Shown here piece by piece: positions 43,129-52,136 of a DNA stretch of 58,787 nt; the stretch's first letter is position 1, and each line of letters starts with the position of its first letter. The notes beneath the pieces are model-generated. The model was not told the DNA's origin. It worked only from the letters and a program-made list of their open reading frames with translations, and made no database searches. The translations under genes were made by a program, and so were the position numbers. Location: NCBI GenBank assembly GCA_900466605.1, contig UBMU01000032.1, positions 1 through 58,787 of the forward strand. The letters run 5' to 3'. The stretch comes from Hyphomicrobiales bacterium. GTDB taxonomy: Bacteria > Pseudomonadota > Alphaproteobacteria > Rhizobiales > Rhizobiaceae.

Positions 43129-44526
43129 TTAAGAGGTTCGCCGAAATTGATAAAGCGTTCTGCCCGACTGCGAGACTACTAAGCTTCGCTCTATCGCGGC
43201 ATGTGAAGCGAGGACTCGCTCGAATTCCTCAACCTCGTAGTTCGGAAAGATGTCCGCCCTGAGTGCCAACATCCGCTGCACCGTTGGGTCGGACTTTGGG
43301 ACGAATTCGAGAACACCGGTGGGCGCCGTCGACAGTAGCCACGGTACAAGCTGGTCCAGCGGCACGTTGTGAGCGATCGCGAGATGATGCTCAAACGCCA
43401 ATGCCAACAAGCCGTCGGCCTTCACTCGCTCATGAAATCCTAAGCGTTCAGTTCCCATCCAACCCTGATCGGGAGTAGGGTTTCTCGCGTCCAGAAATAG
43501 CGGTAGTAGGCTAAGGTTTCGAGCGGTTGCATTCTCATAGGCGCGATCAAGTGCCTGCACGTCAAAGTCAAAACCGATAACCGAAGTGGCACCAGATGCA
43601 ATTGCACGCTCGGAGTATTCGCCGGTATTGCACCCGAGGTCGATTACAGTCTTGGGTCTTGCAGAACGGACATACTCCTCGATGAAAGCATGCTTTGCAC
43701 CACGCTCGGAGTCGTTGTAGGTATTTACCAGTGAATAGTCAGCCCAGACGGTCTTCTTTTTATCTGCTGGCTGAAGCTGAGCAATCCATTTTCGCAACTG
43801 TCGAAGCATTGCAGTGAATGCTTGCTTCGGTAGCCTGCGTTCTTTTACCGAGAATTTATTTTCCTGGCTGCTGGTCCCAGCCTGAAACTTGTCTTGCAGA
43901 ACGATGTTAGTCAGAGCGTTCCATGAGAGCTTCTTGCGAAGGGGCAGAATCTTCGCCAAGTCGGAAACAGGGATGCCTTCCATCGACCCTCGGTACCACG
44001 CATTATGTGGAACGGCGAGATAGGCACGGAGTAGGAGAGGGTTCAGGAACTGCTCACAAAACTGACGATGTCCCGTCCAGAATTCGCCGTCGCGATAGGG
44101 TCGAATTGAGAGGTGGTCAATAAAAATGGGCCTTGGTCCGACGAATTGTACATTGTAAGCAGTCGCGTCGGAAAGCGTGAACCCGCGGTCTAGCAGGGAC
44201 AAGTGCAAATCGAGATGGAAGAGTGCGGCGATTTTGAGGAGTTGGAACGGCCATTCGTAGGGATAAGCTATCCAAGGGAGCCGTTCTATCTCAAGAACTA
44301 AAGCCGCGTCACCACTCCCGGGTTGCTCATCTACGATAGGGACTAATCGTCCATCGTCGGACAACCATGTGAAGATTCCCGCAGCCTTTACCGCTGCATA
44401 GTCGGCAACGCCATATCTTGTTACTGCACGAAACAGCCTATTCCCGTGCTGGTATACATATCCAGCAGGGTCGCGGAAAGAACCGGCAACGCGAACGGCG
44501 TCGTCGACAGATTGCACTTCGGGCAT
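43129..44526 (-). CDS. NoeA-like protein: kinase-like N half plus SAM methyltransferase
   Basis: 465 residues, similar in size and layout to the rhizobial host-specificity protein NoeA. The N-terminal ~150 residues resemble an aminoglycoside-phosphotransferase-like kinase active site (LSDATAYNVQFVGPRPIFID: D120, N125, D137). The C-terminal half is a class I methyltransferase (VIDLGCNTGEYS at about 295-305, FDFDVQALD). It may phosphorylate and methylate a glycan or its carrier (inference). It is co-oriented with the small YLDPGTG protein gene just upstream (5 nt). Confidence 0.8.
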   Translation of the reverse strand: MPEVQSVDDAVRVAGSFRDPAGYVYQHGNRLFRAVTRYGVADYAAVKAAGIFTWLSDDGRLVPIVDEQPGSGDAALVLEIERLPWIAYPYEWPFQLLKIAALFHLDLHLSLLDRGFTLSDATAYNVQFVGPRPIFIDHLSIRPYRDGEFWTGHRQFCEQFLNPLLLRAYLAVPHNAWYRGSMEGIPVSDLAKILPLRKKLSWNALTNIVLQDKFQAGTSSQENKFSVKERRLPKQAFTAMLRQLRKWIAQLQPADKKKTVWADYSLVNTYNDSERGAKHAFIEEYVRSARPKTVIDLGCNTGEYSERAIASGATSVIGFDFDVQALDRAYENATARNLSLLPLFLDARNPTPDQGWMGTERLGFHERVKADGLLALAFEHHLAIAHNVPLDQLVPWLLSTAPTGVLEFVPKSDPTVQRMLALRADIFPNYEVEEFERVLASHAAIERSLVVSQSGRTLYQFRRTS

Positions 44527-44531
44527 TACGT

Positions 44532-44753
44532 CTACCTACCAGAATCACGCTTTTGGGACTTCGAGCGCCCGGAAAAAAAGGACTTTACGCGCTGGTAATA
44601 GACCGAAAGCGTGGCAAATCCCATCGCGATGCCGCCGAGTACGACCTGCAAAATCATACTGCCGGTACCTGGGTCAAGGTAGGCATGGGCCTGGTTACTG
44701 AAGGCGATAAGGAAAAGACAGCCCGAGAGGGCGACCGTGAATTTATGTCTCAT
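44532..44753 (-). CDS. small YLDPGTG-motif membrane protein
   Basis: 73 residues: a signal peptide (about 1-24, ending QAHA), then AYLDPGTGSMILQVVLGG leading into a membrane helix, and a basic C-terminal tail (GRSKSQKRD). The YLDPGTG(S)xxxQ segment recurs in small proteins found in polysaccharide gene clusters, but its role is unknown. It is first in the two-gene minus-strand unit with the NoeA-like gene. Its own promoter is probably in the 240-nt gap before the divergent exporter genes. Confidence 0.75.
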   Translation of the reverse strand: MRHKFTVALSGCLFLIAFSNQAHAYLDPGTGSMILQVVLGGIAMGFATLSVYYQRVKSFFSGRSKSQKRDSGR

Positions 44754-44993
44754 TGAGTGCTCCTTGTGGTGGAGTTTCCCTAATACACGGACAAGCTCAA
44801 ATTGTCTGTCACAAATCAGTCACACAGTTGTCCCGGCACGAACAAATCCCCAAGTTGCGCCGCAATGCTTCAGCGGTCGAGGTTTTGTGGGTTGTGACTG
44901 GCGGCAGTAATGAGGGGATTGTTTCGCCGCCTCGGAACGAGTAATTGTCCGCGTTGAAGGCTTGACGCACCACTGTGCAGAGGGCGACGACCA

Positions 44994-45872
44994 GTGCGGG
45001 CCCGGCAATTGCTAGCGGTTTGCAAAAAACATGATGGGTTTTGGGACGTGGTTCAACATTATCCGACTAGTCTGCGTTCGGCGGCACGGGTCTTGGTCAA
45101 CAATGGTGGTCTCCTTTGGGAGTTAACCAAGCGGGACTTTGTTGGGCGGTACAAGGGATCCTTCCTTGGACTTGCATGGTCGTTGTTCAACCCGCTGCTA
45201 ATGCTCATGATTTACACTTTCGTCTTTGGCGTCGCGTTTAAGGCGCGGTGGGGAACGGCTAGTGATGATAGCCGTGTGAACTTCGCAATCGTATTGTTTT
45301 CGGGGCTAATAGTTCACGGCCTATTCGCAGAATGCCTGATGCGATCTCCAACATTGATTACGAGTAATGCGAACTACGTTAAGAAAGTAGTGTTCCCTCT
45401 AGAAATACTGCCCCTGGTTAGCCTTGGATCGGCGCTCGGTCATTTTTTGGTTAGCTTCGTAGTTCTCATTTTTTTCTGCTTGATATCGGGCACGGGGCTC
45501 CACACGGGCGGGATCTTGCTGCCCATCATATTGCTGCCGATGCTGCTGATTGTGATTGGCCTGAGCTGGGTTTTCGCATCCCTCGGCGTCTATCTTCGCG
45601 ACTCTGCACAAGTAATAGGGATGATAAGCACTGTCTTGCTTTTTTTGGCGCCGATTTTCTATCCAATCAGTTCTCTACCCCCTGTTTATCAGAAGCTTTT
45701 GATATTCAATCCTATTACTCTTCCCGTCCTTCAGGTTCGCGGATTGCTGCTGTGGGGTGAGCCAATCAACTGGGGTGCCTGGGCAACGAGCTTGGCTGTT
45801 GGAATTGCTATCTTCTATCTTGGGTTTGCCTGGTTCCAGAAAACCCGAAAGGGCTTTGCAGATGTCCTCTAG
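44994..45872 (+). CDS. ABC-2 polysaccharide export permease (Wzm/KpsM type)
   Basis: About 292 residues. A short cytoplasmic amphipathic N terminus (LLWELTKRDFVGRYKGSFLG) is followed by six membrane spans, the layout of O-antigen and capsule ABC-2 permeases. The start is uncertain: GTG 44994 is the longest, GTG 45048 also keeps the conserved part. Its last 11 nt overlap the ATPase gene. It carries a finished lipid-linked glycan across the inner membrane with the downstream Wzt-like ATPase. Confidence 0.88.
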   Translation: MRARQLLAVCKKHDGFWDVVQHYPTSLRSAARVLVNNGGLLWELTKRDFVGRYKGSFLGLAWSLFNPLLMLMIYTFVFGVAFKARWGTASDDSRVNFAIVLFSGLIVHGLFAECLMRSPTLITSNANYVKKVVFPLEILPLVSLGSALGHFLVSFVVLIFFCLISGTGLHTGGILLPIILLPMLLIVIGLSWVFASLGVYLRDSAQVIGMISTVLLFLAPIFYPISSLPPVYQKLLIFNPITLPVLQVRGLLLWGEPINWGAWATSLAVGIAIFYLGFAWFQKTRKGFADVL

Positions 45873-47292
45873 CCGCGCTGTGATTTCCGTCAGCGACCTT
45901 TCCAAGCGCTATGATATTTACGACACTCCTCGCGATCGGCTTAAACAGCTTCTTGTCCCCAAGCTAGCTAAAGCGGCCGCGACGATGGGGCTAGCAGATC
46001 GATCTACGATACGCCAATATCATCGCGAATTCTGGGCGTTGCGGGGTCTGTCGTTCGAGGTACATCCGGGCGAAACGGTCGGTATCATTGGGCGCAACGG
46101 AAGTGGGAAAAGTACACTCCTTCAGATCCTTGCCGGTACGCTGGCGCCTAGTTCCGGACAGGTGGAAGTGGAAGGGCGTGTTGCCGCCCTTCTCGAGTTG
46201 GGCAGTGGCTTCAACCCAGAATTTAGTGGCAAAGAAAATGTTCTTCTCAACGCCAGAATTCTGGGGTTAAGCCGAGAGCAGATCGAGGCTCGCTACGACG
46301 AAATTGTTGCCTTCGCCGATATAGGTGATTTCATTGATCAGCCAGTGAAAACGTACTCAAGCGGTATGTTTGTGAGGTTGGCGTTCGCTGTGCAAGCCCA
46401 CATTGATGCGTCAATTGTCATCATCGATGAAGCGCTCGCAGTTGGTGACGTGTTTTTCCGTCAGAAGTGTTACGCGCGACTGGAGGAAATTCGTGCCTCA
46501 GGCGCCGCTGTTTTACTGGTTTCGCATGCGATGACTGATATTGAACAGTTTTGTGATCGGGCGATACTGCTGGATCGAGGCAAGGTGAGCTTTATCGGGG
46601 AGTCGACTGAGGCGGCAAAGCGTTACTATCAGCTTCATCAATCAAACCCCGCGACTACAGTCTCATCCGCCCAAGTCAATCAGTCTCAATCGTCTGCGGA
46701 GAGACTTTCGCGAACTAGCATGGACTACTGGCCCCAAGATGCCTGTTTTACGGATGCTACAAGCATCACCCAAATTGGCAATGGGTGGGCCAAGTGTCTG
46801 CGATATGCCGTCTGTGATAGCACAGGAAGCCGTTGCGTGAGTTTCGCGCAGGGCGAAGAAGCAATATTTTATTTTGAATTCCTAACGGAACAGCCTATAG
46901 CCGTTCCGCTCGCTGGTATCGTCTTGCAAAACGAGCGTGGTGTAAACGTACACGGTAAGGGATCTTTGGAGTATTGCACATCAACCCCAGACCATATACC
47001 TGCGGGAACAATTATTCGCTGCCGCCAGAAGGTTGAGCTGAAGCTAGAGCTTGGCGAGTATACGTTTGAGGTTGGGCTGGCCACGATCGATGCTTCCACC
47101 TACAAGAGTATGAGTGGACTGACTCACGAGAAAATCTTCTCGCGCATTGTTCGCCTTTGCCATTTGCCAAAGGCGGGACTCCTCGCTATTGGCTGGCGGT
47201 CCATGCATGAAGGTGCCCCACTAACGCACCACGGAATCGCTGACCTTCCGGGAAGCTTTGAATATGCCTTTGGAGCAGTTGATGCAGACTAA
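45862..47292 (+). CDS. polysaccharide export ATPase with C-terminal glycan-binding domain (Wzt-like)
   Basis: 476 residues. The ATPase half shows GRNGSGKST, YSSGMFVRLAF (the ABC signature in its Wzt/KpsT form) and VIIDEALAVGD. Residues ~300-476 form a separate beta-rich domain, as in Wzt proteins that read a chemical cap on the finished chain. The ATG at 45862 overlaps the permease by 11 nt; the frame is open further upstream. Neighbouring methyltransferases may add the cap it recognises (inference from the E. coli O9a system). Confidence 0.9.
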   Translation: MSSSRAVISVSDLSKRYDIYDTPRDRLKQLLVPKLAKAAATMGLADRSTIRQYHREFWALRGLSFEVHPGETVGIIGRNGSGKSTLLQILAGTLAPSSGQVEVEGRVAALLELGSGFNPEFSGKENVLLNARILGLSREQIEARYDEIVAFADIGDFIDQPVKTYSSGMFVRLAFAVQAHIDASIVIIDEALAVGDVFFRQKCYARLEEIRASGAAVLLVSHAMTDIEQFCDRAILLDRGKVSFIGESTEAAKRYYQLHQSNPATTVSSAQVNQSQSSAERLSRTSMDYWPQDACFTDATSITQIGNGWAKCLRYAVCDSTGSRCVSFAQGEEAIFYFEFLTEQPIAVPLAGIVLQNERGVNVHGKGSLEYCTSTPDHIPAGTIIRCRQKVELKLELGEYTFEVGLATIDASTYKSMSGLTHEKIFSRIVRLCHLPKAGLLAIGWRSMHEGAPLTHHGIADLPGSFEYAFGAVDAD

Positions 47293-48127
47293 TGTGCCGA
47301 CAAAAATTCTCACCAGCGACGAGATCCTTCAAGGATATGATGCTGTCGCAGCTCTATATCCGTATACTCCGCCGCTAAGTCATTGGCGCGCCTGGGAATA
47401 TGCCGCTTATAGGCATCACAGCATCGATGGACGTATCCTTGACGTGGGGTGCGGTGATGGCCGATATTTCAAGCTGATATGGCCTGAAGCGGACAATGTG
47501 GTCGGTGTCGATATGGATCCGGCCGCGGCCGATCGGGGCCGCGCAAGTGGGGTTTATCGCACGGTCCATACTGTTGCCGCGGATAGAATACCGGAACCCA
47601 ACTCGACCTTTGATAATGCGTTTGCTAATTGCTCGCTGGAGCATATGGACAATATTGACGGTGTGTTACGTGAGATCGCGAGGTGCCTGAAGCCCGGTGG
47701 CACGCTTTCCTGTAGCGTGGTTACGAATCGATTTGTGGAGTGGTCCCTTCTTCCCGCAATGGTGTCAGAGGCAGGGTTTGAGCAAGCTGCGCAGAAACTA
47801 CAATCTGATTTTATGGCGTATCATCACCTGGCAAATCCTCTTCGCGTCGATGCCTGGGTCGGCGCCTTCAATCGCGCCGGGCTCTTCGTTGAGGAGCACA
47901 TCCCAATCCTTCCTCGGTTCAACAGCAGCATCTGGGTTCTGATGGACAGTCTGTGGCACGTCCAGAAAAAATCGGGTGGGGAGTTCGGGGATGTCATTCA
48001 TCCAATACTTGCGTCGAACCCTAAGTTCCCAGTGGCTTTTCGAAAGATATTCGAGGGCTTACTGGAGATGGAGGTAGATTGGAGCGACTGCACTGGCGCA
48101 GTCTTCAACGTTAGGAGAACAATTTGA
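47282..48127 (+). CDS. SAM-dependent methyltransferase
   Basis: 281 residues. Class I fold: ILDVGCGDGRYF (motif I), VVGVDMDPAAAD (motif II), FANCSLEHMDN and LKPGGTLSCSV. The start at ATG 47282 is preferred because GGAG lies 7 nt upstream; it overlaps the Wzt gene by 11 nt. Probably modifies a sugar of the exported glycan. The specific acceptor is unknown. Confidence 0.87.
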   Translation: MQTNVPTKILTSDEILQGYDAVAALYPYTPPLSHWRAWEYAAYRHHSIDGRILDVGCGDGRYFKLIWPEADNVVGVDMDPAAADRGRASGVYRTVHTVAADRIPEPNSTFDNAFANCSLEHMDNIDGVLREIARCLKPGGTLSCSVVTNRFVEWSLLPAMVSEAGFEQAAQKLQSDFMAYHHLANPLRVDAWVGAFNRAGLFVEEHIPILPRFNSSIWVLMDSLWHVQKKSGGEFGDVIHPILASNPKFPVAFRKIFEGLLEMEVDWSDCTGAVFNVRRTI

Positions 48128-49116
48128 TGAGTGATCGGTTTTGCTGGTGTGGAAATAAGGAAACCCGATCGTTCAGTGACGAGTACGTGCGGTGCGCTGA
48201 ATGTGGCACTCTCATCTCCATAGTGGGCCTATCGGATGACGAGTTGAAAGTCGATGATGACGACGGAGCCTTCTACGGGAAACAATATTGGCTAGAACAT
48301 CAAAGTAAAGACCTTGGATTTCCGAATATTTTCGAGCGGGCTCGCAATGATCTCCTCGATCGGAACCTGCATTGGCTCAGAACATTGCTGAAGTACAAAG
48401 CCCCTCCCGCGAACGTTCTGGAGTTGGGATGTTCGCACGGTAGCTTCGTTGCGCTACTTCGACAATCTGGCTACGATGCGACGGGTATCGAGATGAGCCC
48501 GTGGGTTGTTGAGTTCGCTAAGACAACCTTCGACATTCCAGTCTTTGTCGGACCTGTCGAGGCCGTAGACCTGGGGGATCGCAAATTCGACGTTATCGCC
48601 TTGATGGACGTCTTGGAACACTTGCCCGATCCCGTTGGTACTATGCGGCGGGCGCTTGATCTCCTCAGCCCAGGCGGAATACTCCTTATTCAGACCCCGC
48701 AATTCAAAGACGAGATGAGCTACGCAACGCTGGTTGATACAAGTGCTCCCTTTCTCGACCAATTCAAGTCCGACGAACACCTCTATCTCTTCACTAAGGA
48801 GTCGGTCACCAAACTTTTCAAACAGCTGGGGGCTGATCATATTCGGTTTGAGTCGCCGATATTCCACCAATACGACATGTTCTTCATCGTAAGTCGCGAA
48901 CCCATTTCCACTATGTCGGATGAAGCGGCGAAGGAAAAATTGGAGAACCCGCGCGGGCGGTTTGCTCAAGCACTTCTCACGCAAAACAGTGAAATTGAGA
49001 AGCTTTCGGACCACATCAAGGTCATTGATGCGGATAGGGAGGCTCGACTTGAGCAAATCCACATCCTTACCAAGATGATCCACGATCTTCAAAGCACAGC
49101 GAAACCCTTAGTATAG
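48127..49116 (+). CDS. Zn-ribbon class I methyltransferase with coiled-coil tail
   Basis: 329 residues. An N-terminal cysteine knuckle (CWCGNKE ... CAECGT) is followed by the class I SAM domain (VLELGCSHGSFV, GIEMSPWVVEF, ALMDVLEHLPDP, SPGGILLIQTP). A helical tail of about 60 residues (IEKLSDHIKVIDADREARLE) looks like a coiled coil. Enzymes of this shape terminate O-antigen chains (WbdD-like) or methylate NDP-sugars, and the coiled coil could set chain length. GGAG stands 10 nt before ATG 48127, which overlaps the previous stop by one base. Confidence 0.85.
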   Translation: MSDRFCWCGNKETRSFSDEYVRCAECGTLISIVGLSDDELKVDDDDGAFYGKQYWLEHQSKDLGFPNIFERARNDLLDRNLHWLRTLLKYKAPPANVLELGCSHGSFVALLRQSGYDATGIEMSPWVVEFAKTTFDIPVFVGPVEAVDLGDRKFDVIALMDVLEHLPDPVGTMRRALDLLSPGGILLIQTPQFKDEMSYATLVDTSAPFLDQFKSDEHLYLFTKESVTKLFKQLGADHIRFESPIFHQYDMFFIVSREPISTMSDEAAKEKLENPRGRFAQALLTQNSEIEKLSDHIKVIDADREARLEQIHILTKMIHDLQSTAKPLV

Positions 49117-49118
49117 AT

Positions 49119-52094
49119 ATGTCGTCGTTAAAAAATCCGAAGATCTCCATCGTTACACCGTCTCTAAATCAGGGACGGTTTTTGCAAGATTGTATTGATT
49201 CGATTCGTGCTCAGAATTGGCCGAACTACGAACATATTATAATCGACGGTCGATCAACTGACCAGACACTCGATATAATCAGTGAAAATGAACGGTGGTT
49301 GACGAGCTTCGTTAGCGAGAAGGACAACGGGGCGGCAGATGCAATTAATAAGGGCATAGCGAGATGCAGTGGCGACATCATCGGGTGGCTTAATGCGGAC
49401 GACTTTTATTTGCCGGGCGCTTTCTCGGCTGTGGCAGAGGCATTTTCACGGGCTCCAGACGCAAGTTTCTGGTTCGGGAACGGAATCCGAGTTGACGAAG
49501 ATGGTATGGAGATAGCTCCGTTCCATAGCAGCGGTGTTCATTATGATCGCCGTGCCTTAATTGAGGGCCTTGACTATGTACTTCAACCCGCAGCGTTTAT
49601 GAACCGTCATGCCCTAGATGAAGTGGGCCTCCTAGATACCAACTTGCGTTGGAGCTTTGACTGGGATCTTTGGATCCGACTCGGGGCTTTTTCACAGCCT
49701 GCGGTCATTGACGATCGGTTGGCTGCATCTCGAGAATGGGGGCAGACACTTACTTCTAATGGCGGGTTCCGTCGCACCGAAGAACTTCGTCGGTTGGCGG
49801 AGCGCCACAGCGGTCAAGCCATGACGTTAGGCGCCCTGTCCTATTGGCTCGACAATATGAATTCCTTCATGGCCAAATCGTCGGATGTCTTTAGCCGCGA
49901 TACGTCTGCCGTTCTCTTCGAATTATGGCGTGAAGTGCAAAGAGACATGCAACAGTTAAATGTTGATCCTTCCGGAAGCCCATTGCCGCGTGGCGCGGAG
50001 AGTTCATTGATGAACGCGGCCGGCAGGAAGCCACTGACGATAGCGGTAGACCTCTACCCACTGATCGCAGGCGTGTCTGGGGGAATTGTACCTTGGGTGC
50101 AAGGTGTTTTGCGCGAGTTGGCGCGCCTCTATCCCAACGATAGGGTCGTGATGTTTCATCGCCCGGGTCAGCCGCCACTGTATGTATCCGAAGGTAACGT
50201 AGAATATGTGGCCTTGGACGACCATCCTGTCCAGTTCTATGCTGAGATGACACGTCACTGTGAAAGTATCGGCGCGAATGCGATTGTCAGAACCTACCCG
50301 CAGGAGCAGCACCCGAACCTTCCGTTTACGCGGCAGGTATTTGTGATACCTGATATTCAACACGAGTTTTTCCCCGAATTTTTTTCAAAGCATGTTCTTG
50401 CCGTTCGTCGTCGGGCCTTTGCATATGCACTCTCGTGTGGCGGAGCGATTGCCACGATGACGGAGCATTCTCGCGAAACAATGGTTAGCAATGGCTGGAC
50501 GTTGACAGACGACGTGTTCTTGATGCCAGCTGCCTTGCCAGAGGAACTTCGCGAAACACCGAGTGATACCGATCTGCCGCCGGCGGCGGCAGCGTTCCAG
50601 CAATACTTCTATATGCCTGCCAACTTATGGCCCCATAAAAACCATCGCCGGCTATTCGAGGCGTTCAAACTAGCATTCCCCAGCCTTCCGCCTAACACAG
50701 GGTTGATTTTGTCGGGCAGCCCTGAGGGATTGGGCGAAGTCCTTAAAGATTTTGGCGACCTTCCGATCGTTCATCTGGGATTTGTCCCTCATCGTCAAGT
50801 TGCGGCTCTGTTTAGTCGTGCGACTGCGCTTGCATACTTCTCTCTTTTTGAGGGATTTGGGATGCCGCTCCTGGAGGCATTTCACCACGGAACACCGGTC
50901 CTTTGTAGCAACACGACTTCCTTGCCTGAGGTTGGCGGCGATGCCGTACTTGCCTGCGATCCAACAGATGTTCCCGCTATGGCAGGCCTAATGGTTCGGA
51001 TAACCACCGAGCCGGGGTTGAGGGAAGCACTTTCCGAGAGGGCGAGAGCCCGGGTTCTTGCCTATGATTGGTCTAACCCAGCGCACGAGTTGAGGGCGGC
51101 CCTCATGCGGGTTTCCCGCAACCCTGCGGAGTACCCTAGGAGACGGCCGCTCGTTAGTATTGTGATGCCAACCCGGAACCACGCTCACTTCATTCGCCAT
51201 TCGATCGATAGCGTGCTGAAACAAGGCTATCCCAACATAGAATTGCTGGTAATGGACGGGGCTTCAACGGACAATACTGTCGAAATCCTGAAAGAGTATG
51301 GAGATCGGATTCGATGGATTTCAGAGCCGGACAACGGCCAGGCCGATGCGATCAATAAGGGAATGGCATTGCTTCATGGCGAAGTTCTTGCATATCTGAA
51401 CTCTGATGACATCTTACTACCTGGTGCTGTCGAACACGCGATCCAATACTTCAATGACCATCCCGAATGCGACATGGTCTACGGAAACGCCGACTACATT
51501 GATGTTAACGGCGCGGTAACGGGCAGCTACGCTACCGCTGAATATTCCTTCGAACGCTTAATGCACGATTGCTGCGTTTGCCAGCCCGCCGCTTTTTGGA
51601 GGCGCCGGATTGTTGATAGGATTGGTCCGTTCGACGCTTCGCTGCAAACGGCAATGGATTATGAATACTGGCTGCGGATGGCAACCTCCGGAGCCATAAT
51701 CCACCATACCATCGACAAACTGGCGCAGTCACGGTTGCATGAGGACGCCAAGACGTTGGCGATGCGCGGGAAGATTTTCCAGGAGGTTTTCGCCATCTGT
51801 GAACGGCATGGCGGTTATGTTAGCTTCAGTTATTTCCTTGGGCTGTGGTCTTATCGTTTCTATGAGTCCTGGCGGGGTGGGAGCGCATTGAGACGAATAG
51901 CGCCACGCGCTTATAAGCTTGCCGCGTTGAGTCATTTTGTAGGGCAAATGCTGCGAATAGGGATGGATCGAAATAAGACTGCCTACGTTGGCCGTACTGT
52001 GTTTGACGTAGTTGATAACAGGTCCCCATCGATTGGGAGAATAATTCGCAGAATGTGGGCAAACTCCTCCACGCTACGGCAGCGCTTTCGGTGA
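49119..52094 (+). CDS. triple-domain glycosyltransferase (GT2-GT4-GT2)
   Basis: 991 residues with three complete transferase domains. A GT-A family 2 domain (about 1-245: VTPSLNQGRFLQDCIDSIRA, LNADDF) is followed by a GT-B family 4 domain (about 305-660: IAVDLYPLIAGVSGGI, YFSLFEGFGMPLLEAF). A second GT2 domain follows (about 676-930: SIVMPTRNHAHFIRHSIDSV, LNSDDI). It should add up to three sugars of the repeat unit from one polypeptide. It lies directly after the methyltransferase gene. Confidence 0.9.
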   Translation: MSSLKNPKISIVTPSLNQGRFLQDCIDSIRAQNWPNYEHIIIDGRSTDQTLDIISENERWLTSFVSEKDNGAADAINKGIARCSGDIIGWLNADDFYLPGAFSAVAEAFSRAPDASFWFGNGIRVDEDGMEIAPFHSSGVHYDRRALIEGLDYVLQPAAFMNRHALDEVGLLDTNLRWSFDWDLWIRLGAFSQPAVIDDRLAASREWGQTLTSNGGFRRTEELRRLAERHSGQAMTLGALSYWLDNMNSFMAKSSDVFSRDTSAVLFELWREVQRDMQQLNVDPSGSPLPRGAESSLMNAAGRKPLTIAVDLYPLIAGVSGGIVPWVQGVLRELARLYPNDRVVMFHRPGQPPLYVSEGNVEYVALDDHPVQFYAEMTRHCESIGANAIVRTYPQEQHPNLPFTRQVFVIPDIQHEFFPEFFSKHVLAVRRRAFAYALSCGGAIATMTEHSRETMVSNGWTLTDDVFLMPAALPEELRETPSDTDLPPAAAAFQQYFYMPANLWPHKNHRRLFEAFKLAFPSLPPNTGLILSGSPEGLGEVLKDFGDLPIVHLGFVPHRQVAALFSRATALAYFSLFEGFGMPLLEAFHHGTPVLCSNTTSLPEVGGDAVLACDPTDVPAMAGLMVRITTEPGLREALSERARARVLAYDWSNPAHELRAALMRVSRNPAEYPRRRPLVSIVMPTRNHAHFIRHSIDSVLKQGYPNIELLVMDGASTDNTVEILKEYGDRIRWISEPDNGQADAINKGMALLHGEVLAYLNSDDILLPGAVEHAIQYFNDHPECDMVYGNADYIDVNGAVTGSYATAEYSFERLMHDCCVCQPAAFWRRRIVDRIGPFDASLQTAMDYEYWLRMATSGAIIHHTIDKLAQSRLHEDAKTLAMRGKIFQEVFAICERHGGYVSFSYFLGLWSYRFYESWRGGSALRRIAPRAYKLAALSHFVGQMLRIGMDRNKTAYVGRTVFDVVDNRSPSIGRIIRRMWANSSTLRQRFR

Positions 52095-52136
52095 GGTTCA
52101 GATGACAACAATCTACCAGTCCGGAGAGACCCGCAG

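Noticed and set aside
43129..44526. Part of a symbiosis (nod) island because of NoeA similarity
   Set aside because: No nod box, nodABC or other nod genes are in the window; NoeA-like proteins also occur in ordinary glycan loci.
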